From positions 1,464,839 through 1,528,838 of the forward strand of contig BPGT01000001.1 in the NCBI GenBank assembly GCA_026003175.1: a DNA stretch of 64,000 nucleotides, read 5' to 3'. Position 1 is the first letter of the stretch. Each line of letters starts with the position of its first letter. The position numbers and the translations under genes were made by a program. This DNA is from Armatimonadota bacterium. GTDB lineage: Bacteria > Armatimonadota > HRBIN16. The notes beneath the pieces are model-generated. The model had not been told where the DNA came from, made no database searches, and saw only the letters and a list, made by a program, of their open reading frames with translations. Below, in pieces: positions 1-7,940 of this stretch.

Positions 1-792
1 CGGGAGACGCGAGAAACCAGCAACAGCTTCCGGTGGCTTCGCGTAAGTGTCCCGCACAGCGCGAAGTCGGTCTTCCAGTTCGGGGTCACGCGCTTCGCAA
101 GCAATCTCTGTGATGACTGCTTCTGCTTCCGGTTGGGGCACGCCTCGTTTGCGAAGCACGCCCGCTAACGCCAACGCCGTCTCATGCCGTGTTCCTTCGC
201 CCCACGACGCAACCGCAGCTTGCTTGATTGCTTTGCCGTTCTCGTGTTTCGCAAGCAGCTGCACCAACCAATCCGGTGCTGGTGGCAGTTCGTCTGCTGG
301 CACAATTGGCCGTTCCCACTCGTAGTACCGTCCCGTCTGGTGTCGGCTTGGCGGTGCTACGACGTACCCGCCGGCGGTGCGGATGTCAATGCCTCGCATG
401 ATGTTGGCGCTGTTCTTCGTCGCGACACCGTCCGGCGACCGAAACCAGTAGTGCCAACCACCACCGCCGGTTCGGCAACATGGCGAGGCATCGGGCAGCG
501 CTTTTCCGCGAATGCTGTCAAGTCCTCCCTTGTCGGGGTCGATGTCAAGCACCAACACGCCGTGCCCGACGGCGATGCCTACGTTCGCGTCGGGGTAGCG
601 CGACCACCAGTGCCGAATAACGTCGGGGTCGTCGGAGGCGTCCCTTACCCCGTGCGCCGTTCGCGGATGTTTGCCCGGCGACGGGCAGTCTGTTTTCCCG
701 CAGGTGCAACGCCCGTCGCGGGTGCCGTGCAGGGGGAGGACGCGGTAGCCCAACGAGGCATATTGGGTAGCAGCGTCAACGGCGGTTCTCAT
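1..792 (-). CDS. Bifunctional DNA primase/polymerase, C-terminus cut by window edge
   Basis: The reading frame is open from an ATG at 792 to base 1, giving 264 codons with no stop. The product resembles the archaeo-eukaryotic primase (Prim-Pol, PF09250) family used by plasmids, phages and integrated elements to prime and copy their own DNA. Visible support: a conserved N-terminus (YASLGYRVLPL), a small Cys cluster (CTCGKTDC, residues 30-36), a WW-x-x-YPDANVGIAVG block, and the catalytic Asp-x-Asp pair at about residues 83-85 (VLDIDPDKGG). A GIDIRTAGGYVVAPPS segment typical of the family follows. The start overlaps the end of the upstream HTH gene by 17 bases, so the two are probably co-transcribed. 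The rest, often a primase C-terminal or helicase region, lies outside the window. Confidence 0.85.
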   Translation of the reverse strand, partial: MRTAVDAATQYASLGYRVLPLHGTRDGRCTCGKTDCPSPGKHPRTAHGVRDASDDPDVIRHWWSRYPDANVGIAVGHGVLVLDIDPDKGGLDSIRGKALPDASPCCRTGGGGWHYWFRSPDGVATKNSANIMRGIDIRTAGGYVVAPPSRHQTGRYYEWERPIVPADELPPAPDWLVQLLAKHENGKAIKQAAVASWGEGTRHETALALAGVLRKRGVPQPEAEAVITEIACEARDPELEDRLRAVRDTYAKPPEAVAGFSRLP

Positions 793-982
793 TGCGTCGC
801 CCTCGCTTTCGCAGCCACGCCTCGCGTTGCTGCAGGTAACGTTCCACCTCATCGCGCCGGTAAACCCAGCCCGACCGTAGTCGCGTGCCACGAAGCTTGC
901 CGGTTAGGCGCAGAATGTGAACGCGCTGTCGCGTCACGCCCAACATTTCAGCAACGTCTCCGCACGAAAGCAGGTTCTTCAC
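776..982 (-). CDS. Excisionase/MerR-like helix-turn-helix DNA-binding protein
   Basis: A 68-residue protein with the helix-turn-helix of the excisionase family (PF12728): SCGDVAEMLGVTRQRVHIL, then KLRGTRLRSGWVYRRDEVERYL. Such proteins usually act as directionality factors or repressors for an adjacent integrase. I prefer the GTG at 982 because GGAGGGAG stands about eight bases before it; an ATG at 1000 in the same frame contains that ribosome site inside its codons and is less likely. It precedes the primase gene and is divergent from the unknown gene at 1077, an arrangement that suits a control region between 983 and 1076. Confidence 0.8.
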   Translation of the reverse strand: MKNLLSCGDVAEMLGVTRQRVHILRLTGKLRGTRLRSGWVYRRDEVERYLQQREAWLRKRGRRNENRR

Positions 983-1076
983 AGGTCGTTCTCCCTCCAT
1001 TGACCGAAGTCCACTTTCATGTTACAATGGGGCGATGGCTTTTTTGCGACCATTTTTAAAACGTCACAGGTCTTGA

Positions 1077-1667
1077 ATGAAATACACACGAAAGCAATTT
1101 TACGAGCAGATTGAGAGGGCGGAGGATTTCATCTGGGGAAGTTTGTCGCCAGAGGAAGCGCGTCGCTTCGCAGCCCGGACTACCTCGTGGTTGAGGCGAA
1201 AAGTCGCCCTGTCCGCGCGCATCCCAGGCAAGGACGTTGTGGCTGCGATTGAGATGGCACTGCGCGTTTTCCAAAACACGGGTAGCCTTGATGCTGGTGC
1301 GGCTTGCTTTCAGGCGTATTGCGGAACGCGCGAATACCGCCCGCCGCGCATCGCCTGGTTCGCTGACTTTGAACAGGTTTGCGCCATTGTGTCGGCGCGA
1401 GGATGCACGCTGGAGGAAGCAGTCCGCGAGTTCGCCCGCCTTCGTGGCGAACCGCCAGCACGGGTGCGCCGTCGTGTCTGGCGGTGGCTACGCTACATTG
1501 CGCAGTTTCCCCTGCGTCAAATGCTGGCGGAATTGAGGGAGATGTCCGAAGACGATGATGAACCAGTGGCAGGACTCTTGCCCGACGGGCGAGGCGGTTG
1601 GGTCGCCGTGACGGATTATGTGTTGGAACTGGTCTACGCTTTTTACGGCGAGGCGGGCGCGTCGTGA
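1077..1667 (+). CDS. Hypothetical protein of the integrated element
   Basis: A 196-residue protein that I do not recognise. It is rich in Arg, Glu and Ala and predicted helical, with a conserved-looking N-terminus (YTRKQFYEQIERAEDFIW), a central Arg-rich stretch (PPARVRRRVWRWLRY) and an acidic patch (SEDDDEP). There is no signal peptide or membrane segment. It is divergent from the excisionase-like gene and convergent with the integrase (17 bases between stops), so it is accessory DNA of the element. The ribosome site before the ATG is weak. A DNA- or replication-related role is only a guess from location. Confidence 0.55.
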   Translation: MKYTRKQFYEQIERAEDFIWGSLSPEEARRFAARTTSWLRRKVALSARIPGKDVVAAIEMALRVFQNTGSLDAGAACFQAYCGTREYRPPRIAWFADFEQVCAIVSARGCTLEEAVREFARLRGEPPARVRRRVWRWLRYIAQFPLRQMLAELREMSEDDDEPVAGLLPDGRGGWVAVTDYVLELVYAFYGEAGAS

Positions 1668-1683
1668 CGCCCGCCGCCGGTGG

Positions 1684-2610
1684 TCACCGTTTGAGCAGGC
1701 GCAGAGGGTCGTGTGCTCGGTAGGCTTCCAGCAGGTCACGTTCGGTCAGGTTCAGGTACAGCATGGTCGTTGACAGGTCGCTGTGCCCGAGAAACTCCTT
1801 CACCACCTGAGGGTTCATGCCGTTCACGATGCACCACGTGCCGAAAGTGCGCCTCAGGCAGTGCGCCCCCAGTTTCATGCCTGCCTTCGCACCCAGTTTG
1901 CGGATGGTCACCTTCAATCCGTCCAGTGTCATGGGCTTGCCTGTGGTGCTCCACCACAGGGGACTGCTGGCGTCCAGATTCAGCTTGCGTTGCGCCTTGA
2001 GGGCTTTCAAGTAGCGTTGCAGGGCGAGTCGCAGTTCAACACTTAGCACCACCACGCGCTGCTTGTTGCCTTTGCCGGTGATGACTACCGTCTCCTGCGA
2101 GGCGTGTCCGACGGTCAGCGACAGGGCTTCGTGCACGCGCAAGCCGGTGGACACCAGACACAGCACCAGAGCACGGTTGCGCAAGTCTGTCCAGTGCTTG
2201 CCCTCGCAGGCGCGGAGCAGTTTCTCCACCTCTTCGGGGCTGAGTGCCTGCTTGACGGTTCGCGCCCGCCTGGGCGGTTCCACCTTCGCGAAGGGGTTGT
2301 GTTCGGTCAGTCCCTCGCGAACACACCAGTTCCAGAATGTTCGCGGGTTGCGGTAGTAATCCCAGAGGGTTTCTGCCGACACACCTTGCTCGCGCCAGTA
2401 GAGAAGCCAACGGCGAATGTGCTGAGGGGTCACGTCGTCAAGGGTTGCACACCCTTGCGAAACGAGGTAGAATACAAAGGGTTCCACCTGTGTGCGGTAG
2501 GTCTTGAGGGTCTTCCGGCTGACACCTTTACTGGCACACGCCTCAAGCCACAGGTGCAAAACTTGACACAGCGGGGTTGTGTCAGCGATGCGCAAGCAGA
2601 CGTTCTCCAT
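1684..2610 (-). CDS. Tyrosine recombinase / integrase
   Basis: A 308-residue site-specific recombinase that would integrate and excise the element. The N-terminal SAM-like core-binding domain covers roughly residues 13-105 and the catalytic domain 120-300. Catalytic residues are visible: Arg158 in STGLRVHEAL, Lys in the GKGNKQR loop, His250-x-x-Arg253 (HCLRR), His276 in LGHSDLSTT, and the nucleophile Tyr285 in TTMLY. I chose the ATG at 2610 because GGAGG lies seven bases upstream; the ATG at 2646 has no such site. It lies about 100 bases from the tRNA-Gly remnant at 2713-2775, as expected for an integrase next to its attachment site. The C-terminus (about 20 residues past the Tyr) is complete. 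Confidence 0.92.
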   Translation of the reverse strand: MENVCLRIADTTPLCQVLHLWLEACASKGVSRKTLKTYRTQVEPFVFYLVSQGCATLDDVTPQHIRRWLLYWREQGVSAETLWDYYRNPRTFWNWCVREGLTEHNPFAKVEPPRRARTVKQALSPEEVEKLLRACEGKHWTDLRNRALVLCLVSTGLRVHEALSLTVGHASQETVVITGKGNKQRVVVLSVELRLALQRYLKALKAQRKLNLDASSPLWWSTTGKPMTLDGLKVTIRKLGAKAGMKLGAHCLRRTFGTWCIVNGMNPQVVKEFLGHSDLSTTMLYLNLTERDLLEAYRAHDPLRLLKR

Positions 2611-2647
2611 AGTGTTTGCCTCCTGTTTGTGTTTGGGAGGAACCACA

Positions 2648-2695
2648 ACATCTTGTGTTCTGGAGGTGTTTTAAGTTGTTCAGGACACAAGATGT
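2648..2695. repeat. Inverted repeat between integrase and attachment site
   Basis: Arms at 2648-2662 and 2681-2695 match at 14 of 15 positions as inverted copies (ACATCTTGTGT core), separated by 18 bases. It sits between the integrase start and the tRNA remnant. It could be an integrase arm-type binding site, an operator for integrase expression, or a hairpin in the integrase leader. Confidence 0.6.
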
Positions 2696-2712
2696 AGTAG
2701 GAACATCTGCTT

Positions 2713-2775
2713 GGCTCATAGAGCGTCTGCTTGCCATGCAGAAGGTCGCGGGTTCGAGTCCCGTCTCCCGCTCCA
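2713..2775 (+). other. tRNA-Gly(GCC) 3' remnant, probable attR site
   Basis: The anticodon stem-loop (2726-2742, anticodon GCC at 2733-2735), the T arm (GCGGG-TTCGAGT-CCCGT), the acceptor 3' strand CTCCCGC (2765-2771) and an encoded CCA (2773-2775) are intact. The 5' acceptor strand GCGGGAG is absent upstream, and the D arm is reduced to GCTC-ATA-GAGC, lacking the GTGG-type loop. It is therefore not a functional tRNA. The simplest reading is the displaced 3' end of a tRNA-Gly gene left at the right edge of an integrated element; the restored full tRNA should lie at the other edge, left of this window. Confidence 0.8.
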
Positions 2776-2797
2776 TTTCTTTTGGCGAGGTCACACC

Positions 2798-3574
2798 GTG
2801 CATCCCCCTGCGGTTACCGCTGTCGTGCTGGCGGGTGGTCAAAGCAAACCCGAACTGCTTGCTGCTACCGGCGTGACGAACCGCGCTCTGCTGCAGATAG
2901 AAGGGGAAACCATGCTCGCACGGGTAGCGCACGCCCTGCGGCAGAGCGGCGCGGTGGAACGAGTTCTCGTGGTGGGCAACGTGACGCCTCCGGAAGGATG
3001 CCCCGCTCTACCCGATACGGGCGATTTCGTGGAGAACGTGCTTCAAGCAACCGCCGCTGTAGCCGAGCAAGATTACATCCTGTACGCCACGGCGGATACC
3101 CCCTTCCTCACCCCACAGGCGGTGAGGGATTTCGTCGCTCGCAGCTTGCAATCCGGGGCGGATATGTGCTACCCCATTATCCCGCTGGAGCTGTGTCGCC
3201 AGAGGTTTCCCAACATGCCGCGTACGGCGTTGAGCCTGCGTGAGGGCACGTTCACCGGCGGCAACCTGCTGCTGGTGCGTGCAGGCGTGGTGCGTCGTCA
3301 AGCTGAACTGCTGCGACGGGCGTTTGCTGCGCGTAAATCAGTATGGGCGCTGGCAAAGATATTGGGAGCACGCATCATCCTGCGAGCGGTGCTGGCGAAG
3401 CTGTTCTCGCCGCGCCTGCTCTCTATCGCGCATATTAAGCATCGCGTGCAGCAACTGATGGACGCTACAGCGCAGGAAATCATCACCGAGTACGCCGAAA
3501 TCGGAGTAGATATCGATAAAGTAGAGCACTTGCAGAAGTTGATAGAAGCGGGTTATCGCGTGGGTAACGCCTGA
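2798..3574 (+). CDS. MobA-like NTP transferase domain protein
   Basis: A 258-residue protein with an N-terminal Rossmann-like nucleotidyltransferase fold (NTP_transf_3 type): AVVLAGGQSKPELL at the start resembles the nucleotide-binding GG-x-S loop, and YATADTPFLTPQAV resembles the metal-binding aspartate region. The C-terminal 80 residues are helical. I place the start at the GTG 2798, behind GGCGAGG; a longer reading frame would begin inside the tRNA remnant. Substrate is unknown: the family includes molybdenum-cofactor guanylyltransferases and sugar-phosphate nucleotidyltransferases. A divergent paralogue lies at 24324-25130, sharing the C-terminal R-K-S-x-W-x-L-A and DID motifs. It is followed 14 bases later by tilS. 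Confidence 0.7.
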   Translation: MHPPAVTAVVLAGGQSKPELLAATGVTNRALLQIEGETMLARVAHALRQSGAVERVLVVGNVTPPEGCPALPDTGDFVENVLQATAAVAEQDYILYATADTPFLTPQAVRDFVARSLQSGADMCYPIIPLELCRQRFPNMPRTALSLREGTFTGGNLLLVRAGVVRRQAELLRRAFAARKSVWALAKILGARIILRAVLAKLFSPRLLSIAHIKHRVQQLMDATAQEIITEYAEIGVDIDKVEHLQKLIEAGYRVGNA

Positions 3575-3588
3575 GGACCGGAGGCGGC

Positions 3589-4986
3589 ATGGAACTGCTT
3601 GCCCTCTTCGAAGACGCACTGCGCGCACATTCTCTTGTGGAGCCAGGACAGAGAGTGCTCGTCGCTTTCTCGGGAGGAGCGGACTCCACTGCTCTGCTTC
3701 ACCTTTTTACCCGATTGCGCGAGAGCTGGTCGCTAGATATAACAGCAGCACATCTGAACCATGCCTTGCGCGGGGAACAAAGCGATGCGGATGAATCCCA
3801 CTGCCGACAGGTGTGCACCGAGTGGCGTGTACCTTTCTTCTCCCGTAAGGTGGAAGTGGAACAGCAAGCGAGACAGCGGCGCCTCAGCATAGAAGTAGCA
3901 GCCCGCGAAGCGCGCTATGCCTTCCTGCACGAGGTAGCCGACGCCATCGAAGCGGACGCTATTGCGCTCGGACATACCCGTGATGACCAAGTGGAAACCG
4001 TGTTGCTGAATCTAACACGCGGCACCGGAACCGCCGGGCTTGCGGGTATGCCCGTGCGCCGGGGCAGGATTGTTCGCCCACTGTTGCAAACGAGCCGCCA
4101 GCAGATACGTGCCTATTGTGCTTTGCACGGCTTGCGTTTCGTAGAAGACGTCTCCAATCTGGACCCGCGCTACAGCCGCAACCGTATCCGTCACCGCGTG
4201 CTTCCCGAAATGCGTTGCATCAACCCGCGAGCGGACGAGGCAATAGAACGGCTAGCAAGGGTGCTGAGGGAGGAAGAGAACTGGTGGCAGGGCTATCTCC
4301 AGAACATGGAGCCGGAATTCACGCTCCACCGCACGGAAAGCGAATGGTATCTATCGCTCGACTGGCTGGTGGGGCAACCGGAAGCTGTGCAGAGACGGGT
4401 GATTCGCTATGCAGTGCAACAGCTATCCCCGAACGGCAGGGAACTGGAGTTCGAGCAGGTAGAAAGACTTCGTGAAGCGATGCGTACGCGCAGCCGAGCT
4501 GGGGTGACGCTGCATGGGGGACAGCTGCACGTTGCCGTCAGCCAGCGTACGTTGAAAGTGTGGTGGAAACGCGATGTGCCTTCTGTCGCGTATGAAATGG
4601 TGGTACAGATACCCGGTGAGACACCCATCCCACCTGCGGGGGTCACCCTGTTTGCCGAATATTCGGTGTTACCTGACGCCCACCTATGGCGTCAAGATAA
4701 TTGGGAAGTGTGGTGCGATGCCTCTCAAATCAGTGGACAGCTGGTGGCAAGGAGCTGGCGTCGCGGCGATCGGGTACAGCCTGTAGGTATGTTGGGACAT
4801 CGCAAACTTTCCGATATCTTTGTGGATAGGAAAGTGCCCATTCATCTGCGCCAGCGGGTACCCGTTGTGTGCGACGACGAGGGCATCGTGTGGGTGGTGG
4901 GGCTGTGCCTGGCGCACCGGGTGCGTTGTACCCCTGAGACGAGACAGACCGTCCATCTGTGGGCTCAGCCCCGTGGGGGATGGTAA
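3589..4986 (+). CDS. tilS: tRNA(Ile)-lysidine synthetase TilS
   Basis: A 465-residue cytoplasmic enzyme that attaches lysine to C34 of the CAU-anticodon tRNA-Ile, changing it to read AUA. The PP-loop ATP-binding motif SGGADSTALLHL is near residues 28-39, followed by HLNHALRG, the GHTRDDQVETVLLNLTRG block and the SRNRIRHRVLPE segment. The C-terminal substrate-binding domain (VARSWRRGDRVQPVGMLGHRKLSDIFVD) is present, so this is the full-length two-domain form. The ATG follows GGAGGCGGC. The tilS-ftsH neighbourhood is also known from other bacteria. Confidence 0.95.
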   Translation: MELLALFEDALRAHSLVEPGQRVLVAFSGGADSTALLHLFTRLRESWSLDITAAHLNHALRGEQSDADESHCRQVCTEWRVPFFSRKVEVEQQARQRRLSIEVAAREARYAFLHEVADAIEADAIALGHTRDDQVETVLLNLTRGTGTAGLAGMPVRRGRIVRPLLQTSRQQIRAYCALHGLRFVEDVSNLDPRYSRNRIRHRVLPEMRCINPRADEAIERLARVLREEENWWQGYLQNMEPEFTLHRTESEWYLSLDWLVGQPEAVQRRVIRYAVQQLSPNGRELEFEQVERLREAMRTRSRAGVTLHGGQLHVAVSQRTLKVWWKRDVPSVAYEMVVQIPGETPIPPAGVTLFAEYSVLPDAHLWRQDNWEVWCDASQISGQLVARSWRRGDRVQPVGMLGHRKLSDIFVDRKVPIHLRQRVPVVCDDEGIVWVVGLCLAHRVRCTPETRQTVHLWAQPRGGW

Positions 4987-5011
4987 AGGAGTCAATACAC
5001 AGATTTCGATA

Positions 5012-5020
5012 TGGTATAAT
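5012..5020 (+). promoter_or_regulatory. Extended -10 promoter for ftsH
   Basis: TGG-TATAAT at 5012-5020 is an extended -10 element (TGn plus a consensus hexamer). No convincing -35 hexamer is seen at the usual distance. It lies about 50 bases before the ftsH start. Confidence 0.5.
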
Positions 5021-5068
5021 ACCAACGTCGGTATGCGCTGCTGAAAAACGCGCTTAGAGGAGGAAGAC

Positions 5069-7009
5069 TTGAACCGCAGTCTGCGTAACGTATTGGTGCT
5101 CGCTTTTCTGGGCTTGGCATTCTATCTGGTCGTACGCGGCGGACCGTTCCGCGCGTTCGACTCGCCGCAAGAGGTGAAGTATAAGCGTTTGCTCGACCTG
5201 CTCGACGAGGACCGGGTGCTGCAGGGCGAATTTGATAAGGATACCTTCCAGTTTCAGACCGATGACGGTTCGCGCTACTATGTGGTTCTGCCCGATACAC
5301 CCGAATCGCGCACTGACCTGCACCGCAAGCTGGAACAGAAGCGGGTGAACTTTACCTTCCGCCGGTCGGTGTTCTCGGACGCATTACAGGGCTTGTTGCC
5401 GATGGTTCTGCCTCTGGTGCTGGTGGTCTTCTTCTGGTTCCTCATCCTGAGGCAGATGCAAGCGGGTAGCAATCAAGCACTGTCATTCGGGCGCAGCCGC
5501 GCCAAAAGGGCTTCCGAGAACGTGCCCAAAGTGACCTTCGACGATGTGGCGGGCATCGACGAAGCGAAAGAGGAGCTTCAGGAGATTGTAGAGTTCCTGA
5601 AGAACCCCAAGAAGTTCCAGGCGTTGGGCGCGAAAATTCCCAAAGGCGTGTTGTTGCTGGGACCGCCGGGTTGCGGTAAGACCCTGCTGGCTCGCGCTAT
5701 CGCCGGCGAGGCAGGCGTGCCTTTCTTCCACATCAGCGGCTCCGATTTCGTGGAGATGTTCGTCGGTGTGGGTGCGTCGCGCGTGCGCGACCTGTTTGAC
5801 ACTGCCAAAGCCAATCGTCCCTGCCTGGTGTTCATCGACGAAATCGACGCGGTAGGGCGCCAGCGCGGCGCAGGACTAGGTGGCGGTCACGATGAACGCG
5901 AGCAGACGCTGAACCAGCTGCTGGTGGAGATGGACGGTTTCGACCCCAACACGGGCGTCATCTTGCTTGCCGCTACCAACCGTCCCGACATTCTGGACCC
6001 TGCCTTGCTGCGCCCCGGGCGATTTGACCGGCGCATCGTGGTAGACACGCCTGACGTGAACGGACGACGCGACATCTTCAAGGTGCATCTGAAAGGCAAA
6101 CCGCTTGCCGATGATGTAGACCCTGAAGCGCTGGCACGACGCACGCCCGGCTTTACCGGCGCAGACATCGCTAACCTGGTGAACGAGGCGGCTTTGCTTG
6201 CCGCGCGACGTGATAAACAGCGCATCGATATGTCGGACTTCGAAGACGCTATCGAGCGCGTCATCGCTGGTCCCGAGCGGCGTAGCAAGATTATCAGCGA
6301 GAAAGAGCGGGAGATGGTGGCGTTCCACGAGGTAGGACACGCTATCGTGGGCGAGCTGTTGCCCAACGCCGACCCGGTGCAAAAGGTGACCATCCTGCCG
6401 CGTGGCCGGGCGCTGGGCTATACCCTGCAGTTGCCGGAACGCGATCGTTATCTGCTGACGCGCGCGCAACTGCTGGACGAAATCACCTCGTTGCTGGGCG
6501 GGCGTGCCGCAGAGAAAATCGTTTACAACGAGGCAACTACGGGGGCGAATAACGACCTCGAACGCGCCACCGAAATCGCCCGCGCGATGGTATGCGAATA
6601 CGGTATGAGCGAGAGGCTGGGCAACCTCACTTTCGGAAGGCGGCACGGCAACCCCTTCTTGGGGCGCGACATCATGGAAGACCGCAACTACAGCGAAGAG
6701 GTTGCCTACGCAATTGACCAGGAAGTGCGCGCCATCATCGACGAGTGTTTCCGTCGTGCCGTGGATATCCTCTCCTCCAACCGCGAGAAGATGGACGAGA
6801 TCGTGCGCGTGCTTCTGCAAAAGGAAACCATCGAGCGTGAGGAGTTCCTTGCGCTGATGGAAGGGGCGCAGCCGGCAGAGGCGATTAGCACGTGGAACAC
6901 GACGCCGCCCCAAAGCCCCAACGCCGAGCAAAGTGCAGAAGCACAACAGGGGGCAACGCCTCGGATGCCGGTCACCAAACGACTGCGCACCGAACCGGGC
7001 ATTGCGTAG
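5069..7009 (+). CDS. ftsH: ATP-dependent zinc metalloprotease FtsH
   Basis: A 646-residue membrane-anchored AAA+ protease that degrades unassembled membrane proteins and short-lived regulators. Order: N-terminal TM helix (about residues 6-22), a short periplasmic domain, a second TM (about 110-130), the AAA domain with Walker A GPPGCGKT (about 198-205) and Walker B VFIDEID, the second region of homology ([20 protein letters not shown]), then the M41 peptidase domain with zinc motif HEVGH (about 421-425; HEAGH is more usual). The C-terminus after EREEFLALM is a low-complexity tail. Start is TTG at 5069 behind GAGGAGGA. Length fits the family. Confidence 0.97.
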   Translation: MNRSLRNVLVLAFLGLAFYLVVRGGPFRAFDSPQEVKYKRLLDLLDEDRVLQGEFDKDTFQFQTDDGSRYYVVLPDTPESRTDLHRKLEQKRVNFTFRRSVFSDALQGLLPMVLPLVLVVFFWFLILRQMQAGSNQALSFGRSRAKRASENVPKVTFDDVAGIDEAKEELQEIVEFLKNPKKFQALGAKIPKGVLLLGPPGCGKTLLARAIAGEAGVPFFHISGSDFVEMFVGVGASRVRDLFDTAKANRPCLVFIDEIDAVGRQRGAGLGGGHDEREQTLNQLLVEMDGFDPNTGVILLAATNRPDILDPALLRPGRFDRRIVVDTPDVNGRRDIFKVHLKGKPLADDVDPEALARRTPGFTGADIANLVNEAALLAARRDKQRIDMSDFEDAIERVIAGPERRSKIISEKEREMVAFHEVGHAIVGELLPNADPVQKVTILPRGRALGYTLQLPERDRYLLTRAQLLDEITSLLGGRAAEKIVYNEATTGANNDLERATEIARAMVCEYGMSERLGNLTFGRRHGNPFLGRDIMEDRNYSEEVAYAIDQEVRAIIDECFRRAVDILSSNREKMDEIVRVLLQKETIEREEFLALMEGAQPAEAISTWNTTPPQSPNAEQSAEAQQGATPRMPVTKRLRTEPGIA

Positions 7010-7083
7010 AAGGGATGCAAGCAGCCGGTGTGGAGGGGCAGACATCCTGCCCCTCTTGTGTCAGTGAGCGGGAGGGATAAGTC

Positions 7084-7887
7084 ATGCGTTATTCATCGGC
7101 GAACAGCAGGCATTCCGACCTGTGGCAGCGTATCCTGTTGGTGCTGCTGGGAGCTGCCTGTGTGGTGTTGTGCTACTTCGTCGGGGCGTACTGGATCGGT
7201 CCCTGGCTTCATAACCTGAGGGGGAAGCAGGAGGTGGCTACTTCCACCCCTTCTGCTCCAACGACGGCTTCGCTCCCCCCGTCGCAGGCGTCGTCCCAGC
7301 CCGCGTTTTCTCCCGTTACACCCAAATTGGAGGGAGTGCAGATTCGCGAGCGCGACCCCAACACCCTGCCCGACACGGTGCGAGTGATACCCTCGGGTAG
7401 CAGTTCTGCACCCGACGAGGCAACGCCGACGGAAGAGCCCCCGCCTTCGAGTACGCTGGAAGAGCAGCCATCCGCGCCGCCGCCTCCAACGAATCTGTGG
7501 GCGCCGCGCTCGTCGCCAACCGTTCCTTCCCATCCAGCAAGGGAGCCGGAGACGCCTTTGGGCGGCGTGCAGACGCCTCAACCACTGGACGGTGGCCACT
7601 CCCCTATGGGCGACGTGTCTGGCGCATCTGCGCTACCCCCTTCCTCCGATATCCTGTACCGGGTGCGCGTCCCAGAAGCCTTTGACAATCGTGAGCAAGC
7701 CGACGCTACCCTCCGCTCGATAACCGATAAAGGCTTGCCGGGCGCGATAGTCACCGATACGGTGGGCGGGCGCAAGGTGTTCCGCGTGCAGCTGGGCGTC
7801 TACCGTAACAAAGCGAGTGCAGAAAAATTAGCGGAGCAAGCTCGTCGCTCCGGCATATCGGCAGAGGTGGCCGCACCCTCGCCATGA
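7084..7887 (+). CDS. SPOR-domain membrane protein
   Basis: A 267-residue protein with a single N-terminal TM helix (about residues 18-38), a long Pro/Ser/Thr-rich linker (about 50-190) and a C-terminal SPOR-like domain of about 75 residues (YRVRVPEAF..., VFRVQLGVYRNKASAEKLAEQ). SPOR domains bind septal peptidoglycan stripped of stem peptides, so the protein probably faces the periplasm and localises to division sites. The ATG lies behind GGGAGGG, 74 bases after ftsH, and its end overlaps the preceding frame of the next gene, so the three may be one transcription unit. Confidence 0.8.
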   Translation: MRYSSANSRHSDLWQRILLVLLGAACVVLCYFVGAYWIGPWLHNLRGKQEVATSTPSAPTTASLPPSQASSQPAFSPVTPKLEGVQIRERDPNTLPDTVRVIPSGSSSAPDEATPTEEPPPSSTLEEQPSAPPPPTNLWAPRSSPTVPSHPAREPETPLGGVQTPQPLDGGHSPMGDVSGASALPPSSDILYRVRVPEAFDNREQADATLRSITDKGLPGAIVTDTVGGRKVFRVQLGVYRNKASAEKLAEQARRSGISAEVAAPSP

Positions 7888-7940
7888 TACACCGCTTCAC
7901 TTCACTTCGCACACGTCAATGCAGGGAGGACCTTCATCCA

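Noticed and set aside
184-1059. Long plus-strand open frame (291 codons)
   Set aside because: Antisense to the primase-polymerase and HTH genes, whose minus-strand translations match known families.
2700-2775. Functional tRNA-Gly gene
   Set aside because: No 5' acceptor strand complementary to CTCCCGC is present and the D loop is only three bases.
2711-2797. N-terminal extension of the nucleotidyltransferase-like protein
   Set aside because: It would translate the tRNA remnant; a GTG at 2798 with a ribosome site fits the family start.
5876-7045. 389-codon minus-strand frame opposite ftsH
   Set aside because: FtsH is unmistakable on the plus strand; the minus frame is a high-GC shadow with His/Arg-rich, family-less translation.
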